DNA from: Cristatella mucedo
Taxonomy: Eukaryota > Bryozoa > Phylactolaemata > Cristatellidae
DNA: 60,000 nucleotides
Direction of reading: 5' to 3'
Assembly: GCA_009760855.2 (NCBI GenBank)
Contig: WPIO01000092.1
Coordinates: 1,176,501 to 1,236,500 of the forward strand
Part shown: positions 30,775 to 41,965 of the stretch, one piece after another
Position numbering within the stretch: the stretch's first letter is position 1
Layout of the letters: each line of letters starts with the position of its first letter
Notes under the pieces: generated by a model
Told to the model about the DNA's origin: nothing
Databases searched by the model: none
The model's input: the letters and a program-made list of their open reading frames with translations, nothing else
Translations under genes and position numbers: made by a program

Positions 30775-30981
30775 TACGATCAGCTTGGCGCTTCCGCAGT
30801 TCCACGCTAAGGCGGTCCGGTTGCCCTCTATCAGGGCGAGCTCGTGCACTTATCCCCCAAGTCCTTTCGCTAACGTACTGTAGCAGCTCCAGCACTGAGC
30901 ACGTCCTTTGCAATAAACGCAGCGCTCGCATTTGTCCTGGTCCTTGCAGGCGCAAGTCATAGCCCAGATACGCCTCAAAGC
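30775..30981 (-). CDS. possible exon of unknown gene (two competing frames)
   Basis: On the minus strand an acceptor-like ACTAGCCCAG precedes 30,981, and a strong donor GTAAGTGA follows about 30,775. One frame is open through to that donor (FEAYLGYDLRL ... LLQRTCSVLELLQ). A second frame in the same interval is strikingly cysteine-rich, with Cys spaced like a zinc-binding segment (CACKDQDKCERCVYCKG), and ends in TAA. I recognise neither. Either one could be a chance frame. Confidence 0.25.
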
Positions 30982-31179
30982 TGGGCTAGTGAGTGGTAAA
31001 TGCTGTTTCAATGAAAAATAGCAGATTGGCGCAGTAATGCAGAGTGACCGTGACCTTGATCGAAAATGTGTCATTCATCAATGCAGACCAGTCTAATAAA
31101 TAATCAGACGGCGATACATGCGCATAGAGCATCAACCACTGCAGCCAACTATTTACTCGATGCCCAGACTTGAGAGAAA

Positions 31180-31670
31180 TCTCTTTATTTTTCGGCTCCA
31201 GCCTACCTATTAGATCTACTCCCCCACCAGGTTAAGCATCGCACCACCCACTTTCGGAATCTAGCTGTTTACCCATACCTCATACAAATCTCGAATTCTT
31301 AGGAGACCACGCCTTTAGTTCCTCAGAAAGCCTGGAACTTACTTCCGACTCATGTCACTGACATCCGTTATTTTGACGATATTTAAAAAGAAACTAAAAT
31401 GCACCTATTTATCACTGCATTTAGTGGGTACGTGTGATCCGTCTTTTGTGTCCTTACGCATGCTTACACTGTGGACGGTACCACTAACCAAACTTTCATG
31501 CTGACCCTGTGCATGTCACCCCTAATCATATTATGCTTGTTGTGATTGAGCATGCTAACACTAACCTTTCGATCGTGCTTCCTTTGCAGAAAATGTCGCC
31601 TAAAAAGAAATAGTTAAAGACGACTTGAATGAGCTTAATTTCTCTAATGGTGCTATACAAATTTATTATT
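31180..31670 (+). mobile_element. LINE-B 3' part
   Basis: TCCAGCCTACCTATTAG and CCACCAGGTTAAGCATCG (C-terminal coding, broken), then 3' UTR (CTGACCCTGTGCATGTCACC), ending in an altered tail and ATT repeats near 31,665. Confidence 0.7.
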
Positions 31671-31689
31671 ATTCTTACGTGTCCTTTCC

Positions 31690-31985
31690 GTATTTTGCAT
31701 GCCTAAAAAGTCAAGAAAATGGCCATTAATCCCGAAAACTCTACGTTTGTAACCCAGGACCGTGATTAACTTGAAATTGATCCATTTCCAACGAGAAAAC
31801 TGACAGAGTCGTGTCTGAGGGTAAAATTTAGTTATAAAGAAGAGCCAATTCATCAAAACCAACATGCATTTACTCTAGTCATAACAATGACCACTCAAAT
31901 TGGTTCAGAAATAATTTGATGCAATAGTTTATCGGAACTTTTCAAATCTCTATCTCAAAGAGGCTCCCAACATCGTTCTCCATCA
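31690..31985. repeat. dispersed repeat of unknown family, copy 1
   Basis: Collinear with 49110-49490 in several blocks: CCCAGGACCGTGATTAA versus CCAGGGCTCGGATCAATCC, GAGAAAACTGACAG versus GAGAAAGCTGACG, then ATGACCACTCAAA and GAGGCTCCCAACA versus GAAGCCCCCGAACA. Confidence 0.5.
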
Positions 31986-32284
31986 TGCTTTCGTTATGCT
32001 GTTCTTGGGAATCACGTCAAAAGTCGGATAAATCCTGTCGAATGCGCTCGCATCGCTACTCTCAGTCATCTCCCGCGTTACATATATTCTTGAAATTTTC
32101 AAGATGATCCTCAAGGATGCAGACTTTGAGGGACAGTTTCGTATTATATTTTTGTGTAGTTCTGTAGGAGAGCTTGAACAAGTTGCCTATAGCTTTCAGC
32201 CTCGTGATTGCCCAGAAAGCGGCGAACCATTGCGGCGAAATTGCTCCAAGCCAGCTTCTCTGTCCTCTTTTGACTCAGCGTCTT

Positions 32285-32308
32285 ATAATAATAATAATAA
32301 TAATAATA
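32285..32308. repeat. (AAT)n microsatellite
   Basis: About eight AAT units, probably the tail of an eroded LINE-B or SINE copy. Confidence 0.8.
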
Positions 32309-32324
32309 CCTGACCTAAGGATAA

Positions 32325-32500
32325 ATAATCGCTGATTTAAAAGCCTCTTTTGTAGAGCGACAGAAGAGCCATTACGGCTATCACCACTGCTCGTAGCAGC
32401 AATAAAGAATTACCCATTGCAAGATTCGAATCCATGACCTCGGGACCGAGGTCGTGAAAAGCAGTCACCTTACTTAATATGCAATCACGGTGATATCATG
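32325..32500 (-). mobile_element. SINE1 copy
   Basis: GCTGATTTAAAAGCCTC (tail complement), GAAGAGCCATTACGGC, GATTCGAATCCATGACC (B box complement) and CAATCACGGTGA. Confidence 0.75.
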
Positions 32501-32538
32501 GTCGCTGGGTTGTCACGTGCCGAAGCTAAGGGCCAGCC

Positions 32539-33042
32539 ATTGACGAGTGGTTCGGGGCTGACGACGGCCGGCTACAGTAGGACCCATTTTTTGACGGCAG
32601 GACCGGGGTGATCGCCTTTGACGTTGTGGTCGCGTTTGGAAACTATGAAGATGCCGTTAAGAGAGATCACACAATGTATGCACGCCAGCGATGCCAGTGA
32701 TATGCTGCCACAGCAAGAGCAGGGAAGCAGCAGCAGCTGCAGCTCGTTGCTGCCTTTCCTCAAGGTTTCGCTCAGGTCTTGCTACCGCAAGAACGCACAA
32801 TGCCTCCATGTTTTTATGCCATGGAGCCACGGCAGGCTCTTCTGAAAGTTTCTTCTTCGTCAGCGGTGGCTGGTGTGAGAGCAATTCTCGTCGGGTCAAG
32901 GTCACCTATCCTCAGTCCACCAAGCCACCGCCAGGCCCAAGGGCAAGGACCTCCCATCACCAGAGACTTTGTTAACATTGTGCACTACCATTATGTATCA
33001 GGTGCCATAAGCTTTATTGATAGCAGTAATAGTACATTATAA
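32539..33042 (+). pseudogene. decayed coding remnant with RRM-like segment
   Basis: One frame runs 32,539 to a TAA at 33,042 but is broken by TAG (32578-32580) and TGA (32698-32700). Between them it reads DPFFDGRTG then VVVAFGNYEDAVKRD. This resembles strand 3 and helix 2 of an RNA-recognition motif of the hnRNP H/F or ESRP kind. An upstream EWFGAD piece sits where RRM helix 1 would lie. After the second stop the frame stays open for 113 codons, Gln-, Pro- and Ser-rich. No introns are visible, as in a processed pseudogene. The family call is weak. Confidence 0.35.
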
Positions 33043-34029
33043 CAATGCCATAAGTGAGCTAATTGTCTTTCTAGTGGTTGTACATATGATTGAAAGAAAA
33101 CTGTTCTCGGTCTATGTCTATTTGTCGAATTACCACTGTTCGTTGGTAGGCTGCAGTATTGAGTGAACAAGTTACCAATCCCTAACAATTGTGTCGAATA
33201 AACCAGTCTGATCTGTTTTTCAGCCTTACCTTTGGCTTTATTTTGTTTTCTATTCTCTCTGCAACTATGGCCATCAAGCTAAACATGTAGAGCACGTGAC
33301 ATCAGCTTGTCGGCGACTATTAGAAACGAGAGGGTTTAAGCTGGCTACAGTAACTTTTAATATTAGCAATCATCTTGATCGATATTTTATTTCTTTCAGC
33401 TGCTTAATTTGAGCTCTTTTATCAAATTTGTGTGTGCGCAGGTCTGTCTACTTAGCATAATGTTTACATTATCAAAGGTGTGGGCAATCAAGTTAGCATC
33501 TTATGAATTAACTGCTAGTCTTCTTGCCTGCACTGTTTTGAAATTCGTACAAAGAAGGTTAAGGGTAATTATAAGTTGTATTTCAAATAAGAAATTTCGA
33601 TGCAAATAAATAACGATTCTAGATTCCGACTGACCCCTGGCTTCAACTAGCATAAGCAGCAAAGTTTATAAGCCAAAACTGCTACGGTTCCAGCTGCACC
33701 AGCTGCCAGAATGAAGCTGGCAGCTGTGTGGCATTCTTTCTTTGTCTTCGCCCAATATGCTTTTCTCCTGCAGAACACAAGGAAGTCATCCTAAAACACA
33801 AAACGGCAACATGTTCCGGTTTCTCTGGTGCGAACAGTATATAACGTATGCATTGTTCGAGGGTACTTTTGCGGTTGAGCTATCATTTATAGCAAGAAAG
33901 GTTGAGGATGTTGATTTATTCGATTAAATCCTTTGATTAATTTGATCAAAAAGCTATTCAAAAACATTTTTAAATAAAATAGTATTTACGTATTTTAATC
34001 ATATTTACATGACGGTTTCACTCGAGATC
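33043..34029. other. intergenic, no recognised element
   Basis: AT-rich sequence; open frames here are short and unsupported. Confidence 0.4.
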
Positions 34030-34660
34030 AACTAATAATAATAATAATAGTAAAACACTTGGTTAAACGTCTTCAGAGTACTCAATCTCATTCTAGGCGC
34101 TTTACATTTGCTGCAAAGGAAACGCGATCGAATGGTGAGTGGTATCATGCTTGATAAACAATGTGAATAACATTGTTAGGGCTGACAAGCACATGGTCAG
34201 CATGTGAGTGTGGTAAGTGGCAACATGCACAGTGTCACCAAGCATAAGCACACAAAGGATGAATCACAGGAACCCACTAAATGCTGCATAAATAGATGCA
34301 TTTTTAAGTTCTGTTGAAATGTGGTCAAGTCAGGGGATGTCGTGACACAAGTCGGAAGTGAGTTCCAGGCTTTGAGAACATTCGAACTAAATGCACGGTC
34401 TTCAAAGAAGTTGAGGTTTGTACGAGGTATTGGTAAACATCTAGATTGCGAAAAGTGAGTGGTACGATGCTTGGCCTGGTGGGGGAGTAGATCTGATAGA
34501 TAGGTTAGAGCCAAAGAACGAAGTGACCTAAAAGTAAGTGACAAAAGCTTTAAGTAGATCCGTCACTTGACTAGTAGCCAATGCAGGTCGGCTAGAAGTG
34601 GTGTGATGTGGCAACTAGGACGCTCACCCTCCAATTAGAAAGTTTCACAAGTCTTTATCC
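34030..34660 (-). mobile_element. LINE-B, 5'-truncated copy
   Basis: AAT repeats, hairpin complement and 3' UTR, then a 115-codon minus frame (34,544-34,197) with LTFRSLRSLALTYLSDLL and AWNSLPTCV, the LINE-B C-terminal coding region. Confidence 0.85.
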
Positions 34661-34734
34661 ATGAGAATGGCACGAGGATACAATTAAATCTTGTTCAGGG
34701 ACTTACTGGAGGATTGATTGAGTACGTAAACCTG

Positions 34735-34825
34735 ATTGTCCTTGCAGCAAATGTAAAGCGCCTAGAAAGAGATTGAGTTCTCTGAGAGCGCTTCATCAAA
34801 TTTACTAGTATTATTATTATTAAAC
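34735..34825 (+). mobile_element. solo LINE-B 3' tail
   Basis: TTGCAGCAAATGTAAAGCG, CCTAGAAAGAGATTGAG, then TTCATCAAAT and ATT repeats. It faces the preceding minus-strand copy. Confidence 0.7.
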
Positions 34826-35409
34826 TGGCACGTGAGCCCACCGTACGGACGTGCAGAATTTCACTAGCTTTTCTAAGTAAATAAAAATCCATATGGAATA
34901 AAAGTTGCAGAACATGTTTACCGTAACTTTTTATTAAACAAAATGTATGCTAACTGAAGTCTATCAATATTTCTCAAAGAATTTAAGTATTGCCTCTTCT
35001 CATTGGTCGGTGCAGTTTTTTTAATCTGTACTGATTTAGTTGTACTGGACGTACTCACAAACGTAAGGTACATTCAAAATTAGCTTTTCCATATCCCATC
35101 AACTCAAGACTTATTTTGAGAAATACCGATGACCTGAATGTTGTATAGAGACAAAGTGCCTTTCAGAACTCCCTCGGCTTAATTTTAAAGGCAAGCGAAG
35201 CGAAGAGAAGAAGGCAAGCGAAGCGAAGCCAAAGCCAAGAAGCCGAGCCAAGCGAAGAAGCTGGGATTTCAACGAAATAGTCTCTGAGACCATCTGCTAG
35301 TGCTCAAAATTCCGAATGCCCACTTTGACAGCCTCTTCAAGTCTGATTCGTATTCTATAATATTAACAAAATACCCATACTACCATTCATTTATTGTCTT
35401 TGAATTTTC
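34826..35409. other. intergenic; purine-rich AAGCGAAG motif cluster
   Basis: 35,195-35,260 has repeated AAGCGAAG and GAAGCC units. Otherwise nothing recognisable. Confidence 0.45.
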
Positions 35410-35579
<170 letters not shown>

Positions 35580-35890
35580 CTATCAGCTTCTGTTACACGA
35601 GGATTTGCGAAGAAACAGCACTAATGGCTGGTTCTGTGCCTTTTTCTACCTCAAAACAACTGCCTAAGCACATACACCTCCTAAGCTACCGAGGGCTGCG
35701 AGCTACTTAGCCTGATGATAATGATCTAGGCAGGATGTGTCAATAATACTCTAGTCCCTGTTCGATCTCTTGGACTGTGTTATATCGCTGTTTGACCATT
35801 AGTCGTTTTTAGAACATATTGCTCTTGTATTCAGTCGCGTAGGGCTTGCTAACTGATGACGGGCTGCAGGAAGGTACTAACGGAAGATTA

Positions 35891-36175
35891 TTAAAACCGA
35901 AGGTTATTATAACCGCAGGCGAGTCGCATAATTATTTTAGCATTCAGGCCTGACGCTTTTGATCGCTCTTGTTTCCCGGTAATAAGAGTAGCCACTGGTG
36001 CTTCGTGTCTAAGATATGCAACAAAAGTCACCACAGAGCGCTCCCGACCGTGGGAAAGGTTTGAGAAATGATTATTTTCATAAAATTTGAATGAAAATTC
36101 TTCAAGCCCCTTTGAGTCAGCAATGTTTACTAATAGCTTCTCCACAGCACAACTGAAAAGCGTGAACTGCATATC
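35891..36175 (-). CDS. unknown gene, candidate terminal exon
   Basis: On the minus strand an acceptor (TATTCCTGGTGCAG) precedes 36,175. The frame from GAT is open for 94 codons to TAA at 35893-35891. It is phase 0, fitting the donor of the exon at 37,945-38,550. The peptide includes FTLFSCAVEKLLVNIAD, RSVVTFVAYLRH and AKIIMRLACGYNN. The mix of helical segments and conserved-looking motifs in an AT-rich stretch argues against chance. I do not recognise the family; an armadillo/HEAT-like helical repeat protein is one possibility. The candidate minus-strand polyadenylation signal nearest downstream is about 500 bp away (TTTATT on plus near 35,391). Confidence 0.45.
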   Translation of the reverse strand, partial: DMQFTLFSCAVEKLLVNIADSKGLEEFSFKFYENNHFSNLSHGRERSVVTFVAYLRHEAPVATLITGKQERSKASGLNAKIIMRLACGYNNLRF

Positions 36176-36269
36176 CTGCACCAGGAATAACTGACATCGA
36201 GGTATTCGCTAATTTGATGGAAATGAATATCAGCTAAAAATGCAGCTGCTTCTCACAGCAATCGGTGAG

Positions 36270-36415
36270 ACCTTGCGATTCGTCCTTTGTTCGCCAATTC
36301 GTCCTGATGCTGTTCGTGTTACCGCTGACAACATTTACATTTTGAAAACGTGCAAGTTACCTCTGACCATGTTATGCTTGTTAACATTGTTCTTGCTGCC
36401 GCTAACTGTTAGATT
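36270..36415 (+). mobile_element. LINE-B 3' UTR fragment
   Basis: GATTCGTCCTTTGTT and TGACCATGTTATGCTTGTT match the 3' UTR of the 20-kb copy; no coding part or hairpin remains. Confidence 0.55.
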
Positions 36416-36579
36416 TCGCACTTTCTGGCACCAGCTTAATAGTTTAGGAGCCGCCACAGCCCACAGCACACTCGTAACCCATGGTTTGTATTCTTAATGC
36501 CTGCTCCTGGTTAAGGAAAACATAATCCGTGCGGCGATTCCAAGGTAGAAAATAAAAGCACTCCGAGCAATTGAAACCA

Positions 36580-37020
36580 GTTTAGAGACGAGCGCTGTTC
36601 AAGTTTTTCATTCGTTAAAGATAGAATCCTTCGTAGGACGATGGCGAAACGCCCTGCCCTTCCAGGCTTCTGTCAGAGGCCACAACGAGCCTCTGGGGCT
36701 GCTGCTGCTAGCGACCCATGTCGGCTACTTCTGTGGGCTTGAGTCAGCTTGATGGATCTCAGCAAGCGACCAGCGGCAGCGATCCAATGTGGAAAGAAAT
36801 TCCAATAATTTTTATGAAGGACTAGGACTGCATTATTGTCGGGGAGAGTCGCGTGAGACGGATGCTCGGAGCTTTGAAACCGAACTGAATGCAAAGCACG
36901 GTCGTCTGATGGCAAATAATTGTTCCAAATAATGCCTCAATATCACTTTTTGGCATCGAAATCCACTGCACGCCAGCAACCCGACTGTAATGCCCAATAA
37001 CTGCTGATTTGGTTCGCACT
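36580..37020 (-). other. intron of unknown gene; possible additional exon or coding remnant
   Basis: Two minus-strand frames overlap here: one reads GVQWISMPKSDIEALFG, the other KNYWNFFPHWIAAAG. A third, in phase 0 from an AG at about 37,007, reads LLGITVGLLACSGF. Any of these might be a skipped exon of the 38.5-35.9 kb gene, or chance. Confidence 0.2.
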
Positions 37021-37492
37021 CAAAACATTCTGTCCGATACTACGTATCAAGCCCTTGGCTGTTGAGCACGAATCAGTGACTCGGCCTTGTGGAAATAAAA
37101 CTCTCCGACTCAGCTGTATAGTTTTGTATTTATATGTCCAGCATTTTCAACTATTCCAGGTACAAAAAATCCATCCTGAAATAATTATACAATCATAGGG
37201 TTGCAAATGAGATACTAAGCTATTGATCGGCCTCTGCATTACGATCCGCCCGCTGGAATCTGTAGTATTTATATAGGGTCAATCCAATATAATTCTTTTT
37301 GAAAGAGACAAAGAGGTCCACTAATTGGTCATAAATGGACCGAGTAATTCATAGTTTCCGTATTACAATTCAAATCCAGCATTTTTTCTCTCATGATAAG
37401 CCTTAATTTTCAGAAATTTTACAATTAAAGTAATTGATCTTAAACGTTATGCTGCTGGTGATGCTAAACTGCGATGGACCGCATCCAAGTAT

Positions 37493-37537
37493 GTCTCTCT
37501 CTCTCCCTCTCTCCTCTCTCTCACACACCCAAACACA

Positions 37538-37593
<56 letters not shown>

Positions 37594-37622
37594 CGCTCTC
37601 TCTCCCTCTCTCTCTCTCTCTT
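37493..37622. repeat. compound (TC)n/(CA)n microsatellite
   Basis: TC runs interrupted by ACACACCC and GCTCGCTC, within the intron of the unknown minus-strand gene. Confidence 0.95.
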
Positions 37623-37944
37623 TCTATTTATTGCAACTGTCAATGGGTGGAAATCAAAACCTCTTTGCATTGTCAGTTTCCAGCAATTGCATTGGCGACT
37701 AGGTTCATGCGACGAACAGTGAGCATTCCATGTAGATTAGGTTGGGAGCACCTACTAACCATAAAACAAAGAAATTTAGCTATTCTGTACAACGGCATTA
37801 AAGCTGGGCAGTTGACCAAGCAAGGTCAACAGTACGTTTTTCCCGCTGGAAGAAATTGACTCGGCATGTCCCAAAAGGCACGATTTGGTGCTAAATGCAT
37901 CGGAAGGCCGAGGCAGCTTAGTAAAAGAGATTTGAACACCTTAC

Positions 37945-38550
37945 CCATTCTCCTGGATGATTGCGAAATAGCTTTGCTGTGACGTCGTCGTGAAGCAGAG
38001 TGCAGCCGAGTACCTCCGGCAGCCGATCCGTTACGTCTCCGGGTAGCTCGTCTTTGTGCAGGGCGAGGACTTCGCCCAACAGGCAAAACCAGCCGATCAG
38101 CTTGACGAACGTGTCCACGTCTGAGATATTGTAGAGACGCACGATCTGCGCTTCCCAGTTTGACGGCGAAAGGAGGATCGTGCTGGCGACGTGCTTCAGC
38201 TCCGATCGACGGCCTTCCGACACAATGTCCATGGCCTCTCGGAGGGGACGCGTCGTCTCGCAGACGCACGACGACTGCTCTGCCGTCGAAGCAGCTGCCG
38301 CGAGGCCATGGGCTACTTCCCGCAATAGCAGATGAACGGTCCAGCGCCTTCTAGCGCGAACAGCTGCGGCCATGTAGACAGACAGACGGACAGACGACTT
38401 CGGACCGACTGCCGTACCGCCGACAGACGAAGGCTGGGCTCTAGGAGTAGCTGCTGTCAATCTGCACTGGCAAGAGCTAACCCTCTGATGACCTTTGATG
38501 AGGGGACTGACCTCGCCGATCCCTGTCCGCAGTAGGCTAATGTCCACCAT
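37945..38550 (-). CDS. unknown gene, first coding exon (202 codons)
   Basis: The ATG is at 38550-38548 with an in-frame TAA four codons upstream and a good start context (GGAAATGG). It is open to a strong donor GTAAGG (GT at 37944-37943) in phase 0. The N-terminal 70 residues are Arg/Ala-rich and poorly constrained, so a second Met at about residue 63 (MAAAVRARRR) may be the real start. The second half looks like a folded helical domain (WEAQIVRLYNISDVDTF, KLIGWFCLLGEVLAL, LPEVLGCTLLHDDV). Codons are GC-rich, unlike the flanks, and a CpG-rich region precedes it. I do not recognise the family. Joined to the exon at 36,175-35,891 it would give 296 residues. Confidence 0.6.
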
Positions 38551-39100
38551 TTCCTCTCCTTAACGGCCATTAGCGAACGGGAGCCTCGTCAGGCTCGGCC
38601 GTCCAAGAGGGTGCAATAAACTTGGCGGCGGCCGCTTCTGAAGCATTCCAGATGATAATAGAGCCAATCGCCAGATGTGAAGAAGCCGCTAGCAATCGAC
38701 CGGCTCCTCTGGCTCCCCTTCCCCTTCATGCGTAGCAGAGCTGAGCAAGAGGTCGGAGGTCTGAGGTTTTGCGAGCAGAACTGGGCGAGAAGCAGCCGGC
38801 TACTGGCACGGGCTTATACGTAGGCCTTCAAAGACTAATCGATTTCACCGTAACGAACGACGGCAACGGAGTCTCTCTTTGACCTCACCTCTACCCTAAT
38901 CGACTTCCACGACCTCAGAAACGTTGATTGGTCAAAAAACGCGAGCTCAAATGAAGAACGGTGGAGAGCTAGAGCTGGTCAAAGCTTTCTAAGCAAGACC
39001 AGGAGACCAGCACGGCCAGGTAACTCCTACATCGGTTGAGCAACTTAACTTGAAATAACTCAATTTCAGCTATCATGAACTGTGATGGTAATATAATTTC
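38551..39100 (-). promoter_or_regulatory. probable promoter of the unknown minus-strand gene
   Basis: GC-rich sequence directly upstream of the ATG with dense CpG (GGCGGCGGCC near 38,622). No TATA box is evident. The role is inferred from position. Confidence 0.4.
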
Positions 39101-39524
39101 AGTTCGTAGAGGTCTCATAACGTGCTGCCGGTTGAGTTATCATAAACGCCTGCACACTAGTCACGTATTTTAATATCAACCACTCGATCTCGGGCATGGC
39201 GCGTTTGTTCCTTGAGAAACAAATTGTATACGTGTACTTACAAGCGACAGCGTCAGTTTTGCGATCGCTGCACACCGAATCGTATTTACTTGGTCATACA
39301 GGGAAGCCAGCACAGCCGATGTATCCCAGGCTTACGATTATCTACTCTAGCCTTGACCTACATACCAGGATTGGTGCCTCCGTTCGCCAACAGGATATTC
39401 CCGTAACGGTCGCTGAAAAATTGCACCCAATTGTAAATAAATAAAATATAGAATGAGGTTTGGCTCAGTCACGGATGCATTCTTTGAAACCTTTCAGCCG
39501 AAAACTCCAAACAAATTTCACTCA
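39101..39524. other. intergenic, no recognised element
   Basis: Two overlapping plus-strand frames at 39.2-39.44 kb (up to 82 codons) lack any support. Confidence 0.35.
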
Positions 39525-39780
39525 ATTTAACAACCTCCTTTTTTATAGCAGCAGAAGAGCCCTATCGGCTATCGCTGCTGCTCGCGGTGGGCAATAAGCT
39601 TTGCCAAACTGCAAGATTCAAACCCGAAACCTAAATCGTGCAGAAAATGTATACCACCTAGAAAGAGATTGCGTTCTCTGAGGGCGCTTTATCAGGTGCT
39701 TTATTATTATCATTGTCATCATTATTAATCGTGAAAAGCGAACACCTTATCTCCTGGGCTATCACGACCCAATAATCAAG
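39525..39780 (-). mobile_element. SINE1 split by a solo LINE-B tail
   Basis: The SINE1 complement runs from AACCTCCTTTTTTATAGC to AAATCGTG at 39,640 and resumes at AAAAGCGAACACC after 39,733. Confidence 0.75.
39641..39726 (+). mobile_element. solo LINE-B tail with target-site duplication
   Basis: 86 bp comprising CAGAAAATGTATACC, CTAGAAAGAGATTGCG, GGGCGCTTTATCAGG and ATT repeats. The host SINE1 sequence AATCGTG is present at 39634-39640 and again at 39727-39733, so the bare tail was inserted as a unit. Confidence 0.8.
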
Positions 39781-40379
39781 CCACAGTGAATAACATCACT
39801 CTCTCCGGCACTGGCGGCCGACGAGCTGACCACTAACTTCAAAGTGCGCTCAAGCTTTTCTTGGACGTTCCGTTCATTATCTTGCTCCTTACTACTTGAC
39901 AAATGCTACCATTTCTGGAGCTTCTCCTTCGTTGACTTCTCGCCCTAGGTCATTTAGCGAATCATTTAAGTGCGCCCCCAACTAACCTCAGATCGTACAG
40001 TTAATTGTACTTGCCAGGCACCGACAGCCTGCCAATCACGCACGACTCAGCAGACGCGGCGCTTTTAACAGAAGACTGAAACTCTATTTTCGCTTCTTAC
40101 TTAATGCGTGCCGAAAGTCATTTAGCGATGTGTTCCGGCGCACTACCATTGTGGATGTTATTATCACTAGCAAAGCTATTTCTCATACGCTAATATGTTT
40201 ATTCCGTGCGAAGTACATACAAAACCTCATTTTAAAATTGCAATTTTGATTATCATGTGAGATTGAATTAAACTGATTTACAAGCTCATGCAGGCGAAAT
40301 AGTGTAGGCAAAATGTAATACAATTAGCTCCTGCATGCAGCAGAAGCAAGTGGCGATGCAATCTATCGCCGTCTGCGAC
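39781..40379. other. intergenic, no recognised element
   Basis: No supported features. Confidence 0.35.
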
Positions 40380-40680
40380 TCCTCGAAGCCACAAAGACTA
40401 CGTAAGTTTACTCACGAGAGTTTTCTATAGCTAACTCAAAGAACTTAAGCAGCTGTCTGTGTGCAAGCTGGAGCAAACAGACTTCATCTCACGAAACACA
40501 AAATCAGTGAGGAGCTTAGCTTATTCAGCAGAGCAGTCGAGGAAACGAGCTGTATTGAAATAGCTGCTTGTGGCTGCTGAAAAAGATATGCCACAGTCAG
40601 TAGCAGGAGGGAAGACCAGAAAAATGGCAGGGGTAAGAATATAGCCTTGGCAGCAATCGTGGACCGTGCTCTTTTGTGAG
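40380..40680 (-). mobile_element. LINE-A 3' end, degenerate
   Basis: GCCACAAAGACTACG, AGAGTTTTCTATAGC, CAGACTTCATCTCACG and GCTGCTGAAAAAGATATGCC match the minus-strand 3' end seen at 47.0 and 50.6 kb. 40,681-41,510 shows nothing else. Confidence 0.6.
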
Positions 40681-41509
40681 AACCAATCGTGAAGTGTGCA
40701 CATCTGCTCACTCGTGGTGCCACACGCTGCCAATGTCAGGATCGCCTAATCAGCATACCGTGGACAGCTCACCAGGCAGAGCTCTCGGCAAACGGCTACA
40801 ACTTCCGGCATGACCATTCGAGAACCAACAGGCATCGCTCTTCGTTTGAGATCTCGGTATGTTTAATGAGCTGTTTGCCCGCCTCTTGGCAGTGGCTGAC
40901 CAGACAGCTACTCATACTCGTTCTATACAGGCGGAAGTAGTCTTCATCGGAAAGAGAGTGCAGCCACATGCCGACTGCTCAGTTGAATGCAATGCTGGCC
41001 CGTGTTGAAAGCAGGGTGTTTCTCACCAAATTATTGTCAGATTGTAGTGAACGATGTCTGCACTAATGCCTGGTTCAGACGGTGAGTCTTGCTTCTTACC
41101 TGCTCGAGTTTTACTATGGTCTTCCGGTTATATATGAGGTTTAGATGGCAGTCTCGCTCTAAGTCTGGCTTCCTAAATGCTACGCTCACTGAGCATTCAT
41201 GGGATAGCAAAGGCATTTCTCAACGGCCACGCTTCGCTAGCACAATTACCGGTTGAATGGAACGACACCGTCTAGAAATCTGATTTGCCAACTCCGAGCT
41301 CAGTGTTCCTCAAAAAAAATGGGCCCACCACAAGTGCTTCGATGATTTTTCTGGTCAAGTCTCCCGCATCGCCATGCTAAGCACAGCAGTAGGCGCGCCC
41401 TGGACGGCGTCTATGATTGGTCACTTGCTAAGTCTTGGCTGAAAATGTAAAACCCGGTTTGGCTGCTAAGTCTTCGCCAAGTCTTCCCTTAAGTCTGAAC
41501 CGGAGCAAC

Positions 41510-41965
41510 GGTATTGACTCTTCTCTGACCCACAAGGCCCGCCACCGCTTGGCTCATCCACACCTAGCTGAACTAATGCACCAGTTTCAGCCTCCTCGCG
41601 CCCTCAGGTCCTGTGTGGGCAGTAAATAAGCTGTAACATTCCTCCGCATAAAGACCGTTGGTGACCGCAGCTTTAGCTCTGCAGCCACTAGACTGTGAAA
41701 CTCACCTGCACAATTCTTACGCAACGACGACACGCTCCTGCTGCTGTTATTATACTTCCTTTCCAGCGGTCTTGAGCTGCTACTCCCGTGTTACTTACGA
41801 CCTCAACTGCTCTTCTGACTGAGCGACGCTTCTAACTTTCTATTTGTTGCGTGAGATGAAGTCTTTCCGCTAGAGAATGCCAACCAAAAGCCGCATAGGT
41901 TGTGAGTGCCTTATATAAACGCTCATGTAGCACCTACATAGTCTTTTTGGAGTTACAAACGGAAA
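41510..41965 (+). mobile_element. LINE-A C-terminal part and 3' UTR, degenerate
   Basis: THKARHRLAHPHLAEL and FQPPRALRSCV, then a stop, a broken FSSA region and 3' UTR. 41,966-42,540 has no recognised element. Confidence 0.7.
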
